25,131 nucleotides of DNA from Chloroflexota bacterium (GCA_016191985.1 JACPVB010000259.1:1-25131); one strand, 5' to 3'; positions 6,949 to 14,692 are shown, numbered from the stretch's first letter. Notes: generated by a model from the sequence alone, not told the origin. Translations and numbers: made by a program.

Positions 6949-6973
6949 CCTTTCTTCATAAACTGGAAGCAAC

Positions 6974-7621
6974 ATGGCAGGCTTAGGCATTCGCATCTCA
7001 TCCCCCATCAGCATCAGACCAAAATTGGCCTGCATGCCTTTGGAACGCTCCAGGCAATGGATCTCACCTTATGAACAGATGGATCCCCAGAAGCCGCTCG
7101 TAAAGGTATTCCTTTCACAATCCGCATATTGTCGAATCAGCCTGCATGCCGCCAGTGAGTTGGACGACGAAGTCGGCGGCGCATTGATTGGGATGTGGTG
7201 CCTGGACCGGGATACCAAAGAGCAATTTGTTGTCGTACAGCATATGCTGCCAGCCCGCCATACCCGCCAGGGAAGTGTCTACCTGACCTTTACACAAGAT
7301 ACCCTGGTAGGTTTTCATGAAGAGCTTGACCGAAACTTTACCGGCAAACGCATCGTTGGGTGGTATCACACACATCCGAGAATGGGAATATTCCTTTCCC
7401 ATTACGATACTTTTTTGCACAACAACTTCTTCCCAGAACCCTGGCAGGTTGCCCTGGTTGTCGAACCTCACAAATCGCTTGGCGGGTTCTTTATCCGGGA
7501 TGCGGAAGGTTCACTCAGCCCAACTCGTTATTACGGATTTTATGAAATGAACGGAAACATGGGAAGAAATATGGTGGAATGGAAAAATCTCCAATCCGCC
7601 GAAGACGATGAAAGAGGTTAA
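6974..7621 (+). CDS. JAB/JAMM metallo-isopeptidase (deubiquitinase-like)
   Basis: A 215-residue JAB1/MPN-fold peptidase. The complete zinc site is present: E66 (DDEVGGALIG), then H132-x-H134-P-x6-S142-x2-D145, the canonical HxHx7Sx2D JAMM motif. This family cleaves peptide or isopeptide bonds after the C-terminal Gly of ubiquitin-like proteins (Rpn11, CSN5, AMSH; bacterial JAB proteins). Its likely tasks here are to remove the modifier from targets and perhaps to release the domain fused to the E2. The start at 6974 has GGAAG 4 bases upstream; in-frame Met codons at 7037 and 7079 are alternatives, since the first 35 residues are outside the fold. It lies just past the hairpin and 3 bases ahead of the FHA gene. 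Confidence 0.93.
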   Translation: MAGLGIRISSPISIRPKLACMPLERSRQWISPYEQMDPQKPLVKVFLSQSAYCRISLHAASELDDEVGGALIGMWCLDRDTKEQFVVVQHMLPARHTRQGSVYLTFTQDTLVGFHEELDRNFTGKRIVGWYHTHPRMGIFLSHYDTFLHNNFFPEPWQVALVVEPHKSLGGFFIRDAEGSLSPTRYYGFYEMNGNMGRNMVEWKNLQSAEDDERG

Positions 7622-7624
7622 TCT

Positions 7625-8482
7625 ATGAACAGACGCATGCGCACATACTATTATGCAATTCTCGGCGCAATCGGCGGCCTGATCGGCTGGCAGTTGAGCG
7701 ATTTCCTCGGCCTCTCGATTGTGACGAATTTATACCTGAGTGAGGTAATCGTAGGCGCATTGATCGGCCTGGTCATCGGCCTGTTTATTGGTGTCGCCGA
7801 GGGCCTGCTAACGAGAAACTTTGTACAAGCCCTCAAATCAGGTTCCTTCAGCGCCCTGCTCGGAATGATCGCAGGCGGCATCGGATTGCCGCTTAGCGAA
7901 TTCCTATTTCAAGCCGTCGGCGCCGGCATTCTGGGGCGCGTCCTGGGCTGGGCCATTTTTGGCCTTTTGCTTGGTCTCGCTGAGGGCGTGGTTGGAAGAA
8001 GCCAGGCATGGAAAGGCATGTTGGGAGGCCTCATCGGTGGAGCGCTAGGTGGCTTCCTGCTTGAAAGCGCCCGCAACTGGCTTACAGACCCACTCACCGG
8101 CAAAGCCGCCGGGCTTGTCTTGCTCGGCGCTTCGGTTGGCGCGTTCATCTCGTTGATCGTCGTTCTGCTCTCGCGTGCCTGGCTGGAGATCACCTCCGGC
8201 AAACTCAAAGGCACCGAATTCATCCTCGACAAATTCATGCGCGCCGGCGGTCCGGCCGTCGCCATTGGCAGTTCCCCACTCAAATCTGAGATCGTCATTC
8301 CCGACCCCGATATTGCCCCCCAACACGCCATGCTCACCGGCGATGGAATACGCTTCACCCTCAAAGACATGTCCCTTTCCGGGACGCTCATCAATGGAAG
8401 AAAGATCGAACATACACAGCTTGCCAATGGACAAAAAATTCGCATGGGGAATACCGAGATGGTGTATCACGAAAAGAGGTAA
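7625..8482 (+). CDS. Polytopic glycine-rich membrane protein with C-terminal FHA domain
   Basis: A 285-residue protein starting 3 bases after the JAB stop, with AGAGG upstream. Residues 8-185 contain about six hydrophobic, glycine-zipper-like segments. Two internal units look duplicated: GLFIGVAEGLLTR (from about 52) and GLLLGLAEGVVGR (from about 113), each followed by a Gly-rich helix. Residues about 187-285 are a forkhead-associated domain: GSS at 215-217 in the usual GRS position, H234 in APQHA, then SGTLINGRKI (N257-G258) and a final beta strand. FHA domains bind phosphothreonine, so this protein may recruit a phosphorylated partner to the inner face of the membrane. No kinase or phosphatase is encoded nearby. 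Confidence 0.85.
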   Translation: MNRRMRTYYYAILGAIGGLIGWQLSDFLGLSIVTNLYLSEVIVGALIGLVIGLFIGVAEGLLTRNFVQALKSGSFSALLGMIAGGIGLPLSEFLFQAVGAGILGRVLGWAIFGLLLGLAEGVVGRSQAWKGMLGGLIGGALGGFLLESARNWLTDPLTGKAAGLVLLGASVGAFISLIVVLLSRAWLEITSGKLKGTEFILDKFMRAGGPAVAIGSSPLKSEIVIPDPDIAPQHAMLTGDGIRFTLKDMSLSGTLINGRKIEHTQLANGQKIRMGNTEMVYHEKR

Positions 8483-8484
8483 CC

Positions 8485-9621
8485 ATGCACACAAAGATTT
8501 TTCGCATCCTTCCCCGCCTGTGCCTGCTCCTAGTGCTGACGCTTTTGCCTACGCTGTCAGTTTTCGCGCAGGACGACAACACACAGGTCCGCATCACACA
8601 GGTGGATAATTCCAAATTCCCCAATGTGACGGTGTACGTTTCCGTCACAAACACGGCAGGCGAGCCGGTGGGGATCGACCCCGCCACCATTCAGATTTCC
8701 GAAAACGGCCAAACCATGCAGCCCGTGGATGTACGAGGCGGCGGAGAGGGCGGAGAAGGACAGGCGGAACCATTCACTACCATGCTCGTCATGGACATCT
8801 CCGGTAGCATGGACAAGAACGATAAATTTACCGCCGCCAAGGAAGCCGCTAAAGCATACATCAGCCAGATGCGTCCCGGTGACCAGGCCGGGTTAATTAC
8901 ATTTGACACGCAAGTCCACTACGTTCAGCCGATCACCTCTGATATTAACGCACTGCTCGACGCTGTTGACAAACTCAAAACAGGCAGCGACACGGCCATG
9001 TTCAACGCCCTCATTGAAGCGGAAAAAGCCCTCGAAGCCGCCTCTGGCCGAAAAGCCATCATCGCCCTCACCGATGGCATGGACAATCAAAGTCAAAGCA
9101 CTGCCGATGATGTGATCGCTGGCATCAGCCAGGGCGGGCTTACGGTTTCCACCATCGGTTTTGGGGATGCCAGCACCGCCTCCCAGGCAGGGTTGGATGA
9201 AGCCGCGCTGAAATCACTGGCTGAAAAATCGGGTGGCCTCTACAGCTACGCCGCCGACTCTGAATCTCTAAGCGCGCTTTACCAGCAATATGGCCGCACC
9301 CTGCAAAGCGAATATGCGATCACCTACGTATCCCCTTCCACCCTGCGGGACGGTGTCAACCGCACCTTGAATGTTACTGTTTCCAATCTTGGGGCCACAA
9401 CTGAATCACAGTACAACCCCGGCGGGGTACTGCCTGAAGTGAGCAGCAATTCATTGGTTCTTTTTGGAAGTATTCTGGCCGTACTGCTCCTGCTATTGGT
9501 TGTTCCGGGCCTCGTCTCCCGTGGCGTTGGGATGTTCAGCGGCACAAAGAAAAAAGGCCGAATCAAACTATCGAGTCCGCCCAGCGTAAGTTCAAAAAAG
9601 ACGAATATTAAAATTAAATAA
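8485..9621 (+). CDS. Secreted, membrane-anchored VWA-domain protein
   Basis: A 378-residue protein starting 2 bases after the FHA gene, the last of the operon. Residues 1-28 are a Sec signal peptide (hydrophobic LCLLLVLTLLP, cleavage likely after SVFA). A beta-sandwich-like segment (about 32-95) and a Gly/Glu-rich linker precede the von Willebrand factor A domain (about 98-285) with an intact MIDAS: D104-x-S106-x-S108 (DISGS) and ALTDGMDN. After a second beta domain, residues about 325-348 form a transmembrane helix, followed by a basic cytosolic tail with Ser and Thr residues. The bulk of the protein is therefore outside the cell with a short tail inside. That tail could contact the FHA protein; this is only an inference. 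The family mediates metal-dependent protein binding. Confidence 0.9.
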   Translation: MHTKIFRILPRLCLLLVLTLLPTLSVFAQDDNTQVRITQVDNSKFPNVTVYVSVTNTAGEPVGIDPATIQISENGQTMQPVDVRGGGEGGEGQAEPFTTMLVMDISGSMDKNDKFTAAKEAAKAYISQMRPGDQAGLITFDTQVHYVQPITSDINALLDAVDKLKTGSDTAMFNALIEAEKALEAASGRKAIIALTDGMDNQSQSTADDVIAGISQGGLTVSTIGFGDASTASQAGLDEAALKSLAEKSGGLYSYAADSESLSALYQQYGRTLQSEYAITYVSPSTLRDGVNRTLNVTVSNLGATTESQYNPGGVLPEVSSNSLVLFGSILAVLLLLLVVPGLVSRGVGMFSGTKKKGRIKLSSPPSVSSKKTNIKIK

Positions 9622-9648
9622 CTCACCCTTTGCAAAAGTCAATCGTAG

Positions 9649-9683
9649 GTCAGGCTATGTGCCCGTGGGGTATTTAGCCTGAC
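9649..9683. repeat. Short inverted repeat after the operon
   Basis: GTCAGGCTA (9649-9657) and TAGCCTGAC (9675-9683) are perfect 9-bp complements around a 17-base loop, 28 bases past the VWA stop. There is no T tract, so it is more a REP-like remnant or mRNA 3'-end stabiliser than a terminator. Confidence 0.4.
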
Positions 9684-9743
9684 GCTCCTGGAAATATGAT
9701 ATTGGCAAGAAGTCTATTAAATAACGTGCTTGAGACTTAAAAC

Positions 9744-9772
9744 AAAAGGACTCTCCATATGAGAGTCCTTTT
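9744..9772. terminator. Bidirectional terminator between the operon and tRNA-Gln
   Basis: AAAAGGACTCTC (9744-9755) and GAGAGTCCTTTT (9761-9772) form a perfect 12-bp stem around CATAT. T-rich tracts follow on both strands, so it can end the plus-strand operon and the minus-strand tRNA gene. Confidence 0.8.
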
Positions 9773-9775
9773 TAG

Positions 9776-9846
9776 CTGGGGAGCAAGGATTCGAACCTCA
9801 AACCTCACGTCCAGAGCGTGATGTGATGCCATTTCACCACTCCCCA
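9776..9846 (-). tRNA. tRNA-Gln (anticodon CUG)
   Basis: On the minus strand the acceptor arms TGGGGAG and CTCCCCA pair. The D stem is GTGA/TCAC, and the anticodon stem TCACG/CGTGA holds the loop CTCTGGA, giving anticodon CUG (Gln). The T loop is TTCGAAT with stem TGAGG/CCTTG, which has two G-U pairs. Discriminator base G; the CCA end is not encoded. The terminator hairpin follows directly. It sits about 570 bases from, and on the opposite strand to, glnS. Confidence 0.9.
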
Positions 9847-9919
9847 AAACGTCTACTAGACAAGCCCCCAAATTAACCAGCGGGCGGTATTTTATCACGC
9901 GAGCGGGGATGAAGCAAGG

Positions 9920-10261
9920 TTATTTTCGAGCGGCGCGGCGGGTGTTGTCTTCCATATCCAGAAGGATGAGCAGGCCATGCTGTGCAAATTTCAGGCCTAT
10001 GAAATATACCAGGCCGGGGATGGGTTGCAGCAGATACGGGTTGAAAAAGCTTAGAATATCGACGATGGAAATTCCCTTTTGGTAAAACACCCCGGTTGCA
10101 AACTGGATCAGAAATTGCGACAAGGAGACCAGCGTTGTGAAAAGATAAATTCCAAGCGCAACCCAGGCAAAAATGCCCGCCGCACGGGAAATTTTGATGA
10201 CCGTGTCGCGGTCAAAATAAGTACCCAGGAAGCCGGTGTGGTTTTCAGTTGATTCGGTCAT
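9920..10261 (-). CDS. Small membrane protein of unknown function
   Basis: A 113-residue protein. The start at 10261 is preferred because GGAGG stands 5 bases upstream; the frame runs 35 codons further but without a signal. After a polar N-terminus (about 25 residues) there is a long hydrophobic helix (about 31-56, AGIFAWVALGIYLFTTLVSLS) and a second weaker one (about 72-100, PYLLQPIPGLVYFIGLKFAQHGLLILL), ending in a short charged tail (DMEDNTRRAARK). I do not recognise the family. It is divergent from glnS across a 158-base gap. A TATAAT box sits on the minus strand just upstream of its ribosome site, without a clear -35. Confidence 0.65.
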   Translation of the reverse strand: MTESTENHTGFLGTYFDRDTVIKISRAAGIFAWVALGIYLFTTLVSLSQFLIQFATGVFYQKGISIVDILSFFNPYLLQPIPGLVYFIGLKFAQHGLLILLDMEDNTRRAARK

Positions 10262-10336
10262 GGTTCCTCCAGGGTGGATTATACATGAATCAAGTTTGTT
10301 ATAATTGACACGAATAATGAACAAACCATCAGGGTG

Positions 10337-10394
10337 GGGAATGCGTCTCTTTAGCGTGGCAATCAACCGTTAAGAAAGAGGCGGTCCGCATCCC
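10337..10394 (+). promoter_or_regulatory. Structured leader of glnS, related to a repeat at 14820-14860
   Basis: GGGAATGCG (10337-10345) can pair with CGCATCCC (10387-10394), leaving one bulged A. Inside, CTCTTT (10347-10352) can pair with AAAGAG (10375-10380). The inner part (10346-10384) shares the blocks TCTTTAGC, AATCAACCGT, TTAAGAAAGA and GCGG with 14820-14860. It may be a mobile repeat that landed in the leader, or a regulatory RNA fold. It ends 25 bases before the glnS start. A TATAAT is at 10300-10305 with no good -35. Confidence 0.4.
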
Positions 10395-10419
10395 TGAAAT
10401 TCATCATCAAGGCAAACCC

Positions 10420-12096
10420 ATGAGTATCGAAGAAACGAAACCCAGTGATTTCATCCGCGAAGCTGTGGCGGAAGATTTGAAAAATGGACGCTTCAATTAT
10501 GTCCGTACGCGTCTGCCTCCTGAACCGAACGGGTATTTGCACATTGGGCATGTCAAAGCGTTCATGATTGATTATCTCATCGCAAAGGAAAACAACGGCG
10601 AGTTGATCCTACGCTTCGACGACACGAACCCCGCCAAGGAAGAGACCGAGTTCGTGGACGCCATCATGGACGATGCGCGCTGGCTCGGCATCGAATGGGT
10701 GAAGGTGACGTACGCCTCGGACTATTTTGACGAGTTATATGAGTGGGCCAGGAAACTTGTGATGATGGGCAAAGCCTATGTGGACGATCAGACTCCCGAA
10801 GAAGTGAGCGCCAACCGCGGCACGTTGACCGAGCCTGGAAAAAATTCTCCATACCGTGACCGTGATGTGGAAGAAAATATGGACTTGCTCGAACGAATGA
10901 AGAACGGCGAGTTCCCTGATGGCTCGCGAATTCTGCGCGCGAAGATTGATATGGCGCATCCGAACATCAACATGCGTGACCCCGCCATGTATCGCATCAT
11001 TCATGAGCCGCCGCATCACCGCACGGGCGACAAGTGGAAAATTTACCCAATGTACGATTGGGCGCACGGACAAAACGACTCGATGGAAGGCATCACCCAT
11101 TCGTTGTGTTCGCTGGAATATGAAAATCATCGTCCGTTATACGAGTGGTTCCCTGAACAGTTGGGCGTGTTCAAGCCGCGCCAGATCGAATTTGCGCGTT
11201 TGAATCTTTCCTACACGGTGATGAGCAAACGCAAATTGCGCCGCCTGGTGGAAGAGAAACTCGTTAACGGCTGGGATGACCCGCGCATGCCCACCTTGCG
11301 CGCCATGCGTCGCCGTGGATACACCGCCGCAGCGATCCATGATTTTATTCGCCGCGTGGGTGTTGCAAAAAATTACAGCTTCAGTGATGTCGCTCTGTTG
11401 GAAGCCTGCGTGCGCGAAGACCTCAACAAAACTTCATTGCGCCGCATGGCCGTCATTAAGCCGTTGAAGGTTGTGATTGACAATTACCCCGATGATCTCG
11501 TCGAAGAAATGAACGCGATCAACAACCCCGAAGACCCGAATGCCGGTACGCGCAAGGTTCCATTTTCAAAAATCCTTTACATCGAGCAGGATGATTTCCG
11601 CGAAACACCGCCGCCGAAATATTATCGCCTCTTCCCCGGCAATGAAGTGCGCCTGCGCTATGCCTACTTCATCAAGTGCACGCATGTTGTAAAAAATGAT
11701 AAAGGCGAGGTGGTGGAAGTTCACGCGACGTATGACCCGTCCACACGCGGCGGTGACTCAGCCGATGGGCGCAAGGTCAAATCCACGATTCATTGGGTTT
11801 CCGCGGCACATGCGAAGGAAGCGGAAATAAGAATGTATGACCGTCTCTTCACCAAGGAAGACCCCGAGGAAGGCGAAGAAGGATTCCTTGCCTGCATCAA
11901 TCCGAACTCATTGCAGATTCTCACGGGCTATGTGGAACCGCATCTTTCCGCGCCCGAAGCTGGTTCACGTTACCAGTTTGAGCGTCTCGGCTACTTCTGC
12001 GCGGACAAAGATACCGCGCCCGAAAAACCAGTTTTCAATTCGACCGTGAATTTGAAAGATACCTGGGCTAAGCTGGAGAAAAAGGGCGGCAAGTAG
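10420..12096 (+). CDS. glnS: Glutaminyl-tRNA synthetase
   Basis: A 558-residue class I aminoacyl-tRNA synthetase, the normal length for bacterial GlnRS. It carries PPEPNGYLHIGH with the HIGH motif at 41-44, the segment ILRFDDTNPAKEETEFV, and the KMSKS-type motif VMSKRKLRRL around 268-270. The downstream beta-barrel anticodon-binding region includes KVPFSKILYIEQDDF and LFPGNEVRLRYAYFIKC, typical of GlnRS rather than GluRS. It ligates glutamine to tRNA-Gln in the cytosol using ATP. Bacterial GlnRS was spread by transfer from eukaryotes, and many bacteria use GatCAB instead, so its presence implies direct charging here. It is a single-gene unit, preceded by a structured leader and followed by a long perfect terminator hairpin. 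Confidence 0.97.
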   Translation: MSIEETKPSDFIREAVAEDLKNGRFNYVRTRLPPEPNGYLHIGHVKAFMIDYLIAKENNGELILRFDDTNPAKEETEFVDAIMDDARWLGIEWVKVTYASDYFDELYEWARKLVMMGKAYVDDQTPEEVSANRGTLTEPGKNSPYRDRDVEENMDLLERMKNGEFPDGSRILRAKIDMAHPNINMRDPAMYRIIHEPPHHRTGDKWKIYPMYDWAHGQNDSMEGITHSLCSLEYENHRPLYEWFPEQLGVFKPRQIEFARLNLSYTVMSKRKLRRLVEEKLVNGWDDPRMPTLRAMRRRGYTAAAIHDFIRRVGVAKNYSFSDVALLEACVREDLNKTSLRRMAVIKPLKVVIDNYPDDLVEEMNAINNPEDPNAGTRKVPFSKILYIEQDDFRETPPPKYYRLFPGNEVRLRYAYFIKCTHVVKNDKGEVVEVHATYDPSTRGGDSADGRKVKSTIHWVSAAHAKEAEIRMYDRLFTKEDPEEGEEGFLACINPNSLQILTGYVEPHLSAPEAGSRYQFERLGYFCADKDTAPEKPVFNSTVNLKDTWAKLEKKGGK

Positions 12097-12105
12097 AATC
12101 GCGAT

Positions 12106-12150
12106 AGAAATAGATCCTAAAGGTTTACAAAACCTTTAGGATCTATTTCT
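12106..12150. terminator. glnS terminator, 21-bp perfect hairpin
   Basis: Bases 12106-12126 and 12130-12150 are exact reverse complements with a 3-base loop (ACA). The core is GATCCTAAAGGTTT paired with AAACCTTTAGGATC, and TTTATTAC follows the stem. The unusually long perfect stem starts 10 bases after the glnS stop. Confidence 0.8.
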
Positions 12151-12167
12151 TTTATTACAAATAAACC

Positions 12168-13766
12168 ATGCACAAATATCACGCTTTTGACCAGGACATC
12201 AATACCTACTGCTCGCTGCTAAACGTACCGGGCATGGCTGTCGGCGTGGCAAAAGGAAGTGATTTGATCTATTTTAAGGGGCACGGCTATGCCGATCTCG
12301 AAGCACGTACACCTATTACGCCAGACACCATCTTTTGGATTGCATCGGTTACCAAGGCATTCACAGCAATCATGCTCAAGAAATATGAGGAGGCCGGCAG
12401 GGTCTCCCTGAATGATGAGCTTGTTCAGTTCCAAAATAAACACTTCAACCCAGCACGCCTCGGGCCAGGCATAACCATTGGTCACGTCATTAGCCATACC
12501 AGTGAGAGCGAGCCATTGGGCTCTCTTTTCGCGTATAACGGGAGCAGATACAACCTCGTGTTCAATGTGTTCGACGCCCTCGCACCCGTCACCTCAGACC
12601 CCGATTTTGTACGACCCTTTACCCAAGTAATCGAAGATGCGATCATTACTCCACTTCGTCTTGATCACACAATCACCCGTGTCGCAAGTGAAAGGTTCGA
12701 AGCGCTGCGACCATTTGTTGTAACGCCCTACGTATATGATAATGAGTCGCAGTCATACGCTGCGGACAAAGGCGCTTTCACTTTCAAGACTTCATATCCT
12801 GCAACAGGAATGTTAAGCTCGGTGAACGACCTAATCCTTTTCTCCAGCGCTCTTACCTCAGGAAGCCTCATCTCGCAGAACGGCTACAATGATCTGACCG
12901 CTCCCTTCTACAAAAGTCATAATGAAGTGAGTCCCTATGGGCAAGGTTGGTTCACCACCAACTTTGAGGGGATTAAACTTCATTGGGCCTATGGGTATGG
13001 AGATACAGACGCCTCCTTGCTCTTGAGGATACCGGAGCATGATCTTACCCTTATTATGCTCTCGAACACCGCCATGCCCTCCGCTGTAACAAGAATGTGG
13101 TATGGCAACCCACTGAACTCGCCGATAGTAACATCCTTCATCAAGAACTTTGTTCTTCATGATCGCGTGCCTTACGTAAGCATCAATTACACAGGTGATC
13201 TATCCACCATTAGAGACCATATCGTAACGATTATGCGAGCGGGCGACTCGCGCCTCTACCTGGAAGAGGCTTTTGCCTATGCAATGTTGATGAAGCTTCT
13301 TCCGACTGGTTTATCCCAGTATGGGGCGCAGGCAGCGGGTCTACTTCAAATGATTGATAGCTACTTCCCCAATTTTCTGAATGAAGAAAAGGTAGAAGCC
13401 TTCGATCTGTTCACTCATTTCGATGAGCCTGCAATTTTACAGATGGGTTTGCGCCTCATAGAGGCCTATGCTTCGTCCGGCACCTACCACCCCATCAAAT
13501 CCTTCTACTCGGGGTGCATTTACGAGATGTTGGGCGATACAGAACAGGCTGTCCACTCGTACAAAGTGATCACGGAGAGAGCATCTTTTTTCGAGCAACC
13601 CGTTAAACACAGCGCTTACCTTGCACTGGGTAAATACTATGCAGACATTGACCCAAAACTCGCGCGGCACTATCTAGAGGAGCTTATTCAGCACAAGGAT
13701 ATGATCAGCACACGGGACGATGAGTATAGCAAAGCCAAAGCATTACTCGTCACTTTGGGCAGCTGA
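12168..13766 (+). CDS. Serine beta-lactamase-like hydrolase (class C/penicillin-binding fold)
   Basis: A 532-residue protein. Residues about 5-325 are a beta-lactamase/transpeptidase-like domain: S60-V-T-K63 is the SxxK catalytic motif (WIASVTKAFTA), YNGSRYN supplies the second tyrosine-containing motif, and HWAYGYGD is in the third (KTG-like) position. Residues about 340-532 are alpha-helical and hydrophilic and could form TPR-like repeats (EMLGDTEQAVHSYKVITERA, ALGKYYADIDPKLARHYLEEL). There is no signal peptide, so it appears cytosolic, unlike true beta-lactamases; esterase or peptidase activity is more likely. No clear ribosome site precedes the start. Base use looks less GC-rich than in the neighbours, a hint of transfer. 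Confidence 0.82.
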   Translation: MHKYHAFDQDINTYCSLLNVPGMAVGVAKGSDLIYFKGHGYADLEARTPITPDTIFWIASVTKAFTAIMLKKYEEAGRVSLNDELVQFQNKHFNPARLGPGITIGHVISHTSESEPLGSLFAYNGSRYNLVFNVFDALAPVTSDPDFVRPFTQVIEDAIITPLRLDHTITRVASERFEALRPFVVTPYVYDNESQSYAADKGAFTFKTSYPATGMLSSVNDLILFSSALTSGSLISQNGYNDLTAPFYKSHNEVSPYGQGWFTTNFEGIKLHWAYGYGDTDASLLLRIPEHDLTLIMLSNTAMPSAVTRMWYGNPLNSPIVTSFIKNFVLHDRVPYVSINYTGDLSTIRDHIVTIMRAGDSRLYLEEAFAYAMLMKLLPTGLSQYGAQAAGLLQMIDSYFPNFLNEEKVEAFDLFTHFDEPAILQMGLRLIEAYASSGTYHPIKSFYSGCIYEMLGDTEQAVHSYKVITERASFFEQPVKHSAYLALGKYYADIDPKLARHYLEELIQHKDMISTRDDEYSKAKALLVTLGS

Positions 13767-13801
13767 GACGATAGAACAAGTTCATCATATAATCGAGGGC
13801 T

Positions 13802-14692
13802 ATGCAAAAACATCACACATTCGCAGGGATATTTTCAGGTCTGGCGGCAGCGGCTATTTGGGGAGGGATGTACGTGGTCAGCAAGGTGGTCTTGGAAGTG
13901 ATACCGCCTTTTTCATTGCTCACGCTGCGTCTCGTCATGGGTGCAATGGCTTTGGGAATCGTCATTTATTTTCGGAACAAAAGAGCGACCGTGAAGGTCG
14001 CCCCCACGAAAGAATTCTTTTGGCAAAGTTTTCTGGTTGGTTTTGTGGGATATGGGATTTCACTCGGCTTTCAATTCGTGGGCACAAAACTTTCAACCGC
14101 CTCCAACGGGTCGCTGGTCACATCTGCCACGCCAGCTTTTGTTTTGCTTTTTGCACCGTTTCTGCTGGGCGAAAAATCCACGCCGCGACGAATTATTGCG
14201 CTGGTGGTCTCCACCCTCGGCGTGCTTGCCGTCATTGACCCGCGCAACGCGGAACTTTCGTCGTCCCTGTTTTGGGGCAACATGAGTCTGCTGGCAGCGG
14301 CACTGACGTGGGCTTTGTATTCCGTGCTGGTTCGTAAAGTTTCCAAATCCATGGATCTGCTCACCTCCAGCACGATCATGCTATTGGGTGGCTTGCCTTC
14401 CAGCATTGCGTTTGGCATTTGGGAAATCAACACGCAGGGCATCGGCGAAATCACATGGGGCATCATTGGCGGGTTGTTGTTTTTGGGGATCATCTCCACA
14501 GCGATTGCGATGTTCCTTTGGAATTATGCCTTCGCCGAATTGCCCGCCGCCGTGGCCTCATTGACGTTCTTTGCCCAGCCGGTAGTTGGTACGCTGCTCG
14601 GCTGGTTTTTCCTCGCCGAGAAAATTACACCGCTCTTTCTGGCAGGCGGTATATTAATCAGCATTGGAATCTTGATCGCGACGAGGGAGTGA
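13802..14692 (+). CDS. EamA/DMT-family transporter
   Basis: A 296-residue inner-membrane protein with about ten hydrophobic helices arranged as two EamA repeats (roughly 8-140 and 155-293). The first begins AAAAIWGGMYVVSKV and holds ASNGSLVTSATPAFVLLFA. The second begins SLLAAALTWALYSVLVRK and includes AELPAAVASLTFFAQPVVGTLLGWFFLAE, the conserved end of the family. Members of the drug/metabolite transporter superfamily export amino acids, nucleotides or other small metabolites; the substrate cannot be told here. GAGGG lies just before the start. It begins 35 bases after the hydrolase gene in the same direction and may be co-transcribed. Confidence 0.93.
   Translation: MQKHHTFAGIFSGLAAAAIWGGMYVVSKVVLEVIPPFSLLTLRLVMGAMALGIVIYFRNKRATVKVAPTKEFFWQSFLVGFVGYGISLGFQFVGTKLSTASNGSLVTSATPAFVLLFAPFLLGEKSTPRRIIALVVSTLGVLAVIDPRNAELSSSLFWGNMSLLAAALTWALYSVLVRKVSKSMDLLTSSTIMLLGGLPSSIAFGIWEINTQGIGEITWGIIGGLLFLGIISTAIAMFLWNYAFAELPAAVASLTFFAQPVVGTLLGWFFLAEKITPLFLAGGILISIGILIATRE

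Noticed and set aside
3182..7621. Reading the E1/Ubl/JAB set as a thiamine or molybdopterin sulfur-carrier pathway (ThiF-ThiS or MoeB-MoaD with JAB).
   Set aside because: A true UBC-fold E2 with HPN motif and catalytic Cys, and a RING-like protein, are present, no thi or moa genes are nearby, and the modifier resembles YukD/EsaB rather than ThiS/MoaD.
3182..9621. CBASS-type Cap2/Cap3 antiphage cassette.
   Set aside because: No cGAS-like nucleotidyltransferase or effector gene is present, and the E1 and E2 are separate proteins here rather than a Cap2-like fusion.
5718..9621. Type VII secretion locus, because the modifier resembles EsaB/YukD.
   Set aside because: No FtsK/EccC-type ATPase or WXG100 gene occurs in the window.
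13788..13793. TATAAT just ahead of the EamA gene as a promoter.
   Set aside because: No -35 box at a usable distance, and transcription would begin almost at the start codon; co-transcription with the upstream gene is as likely.
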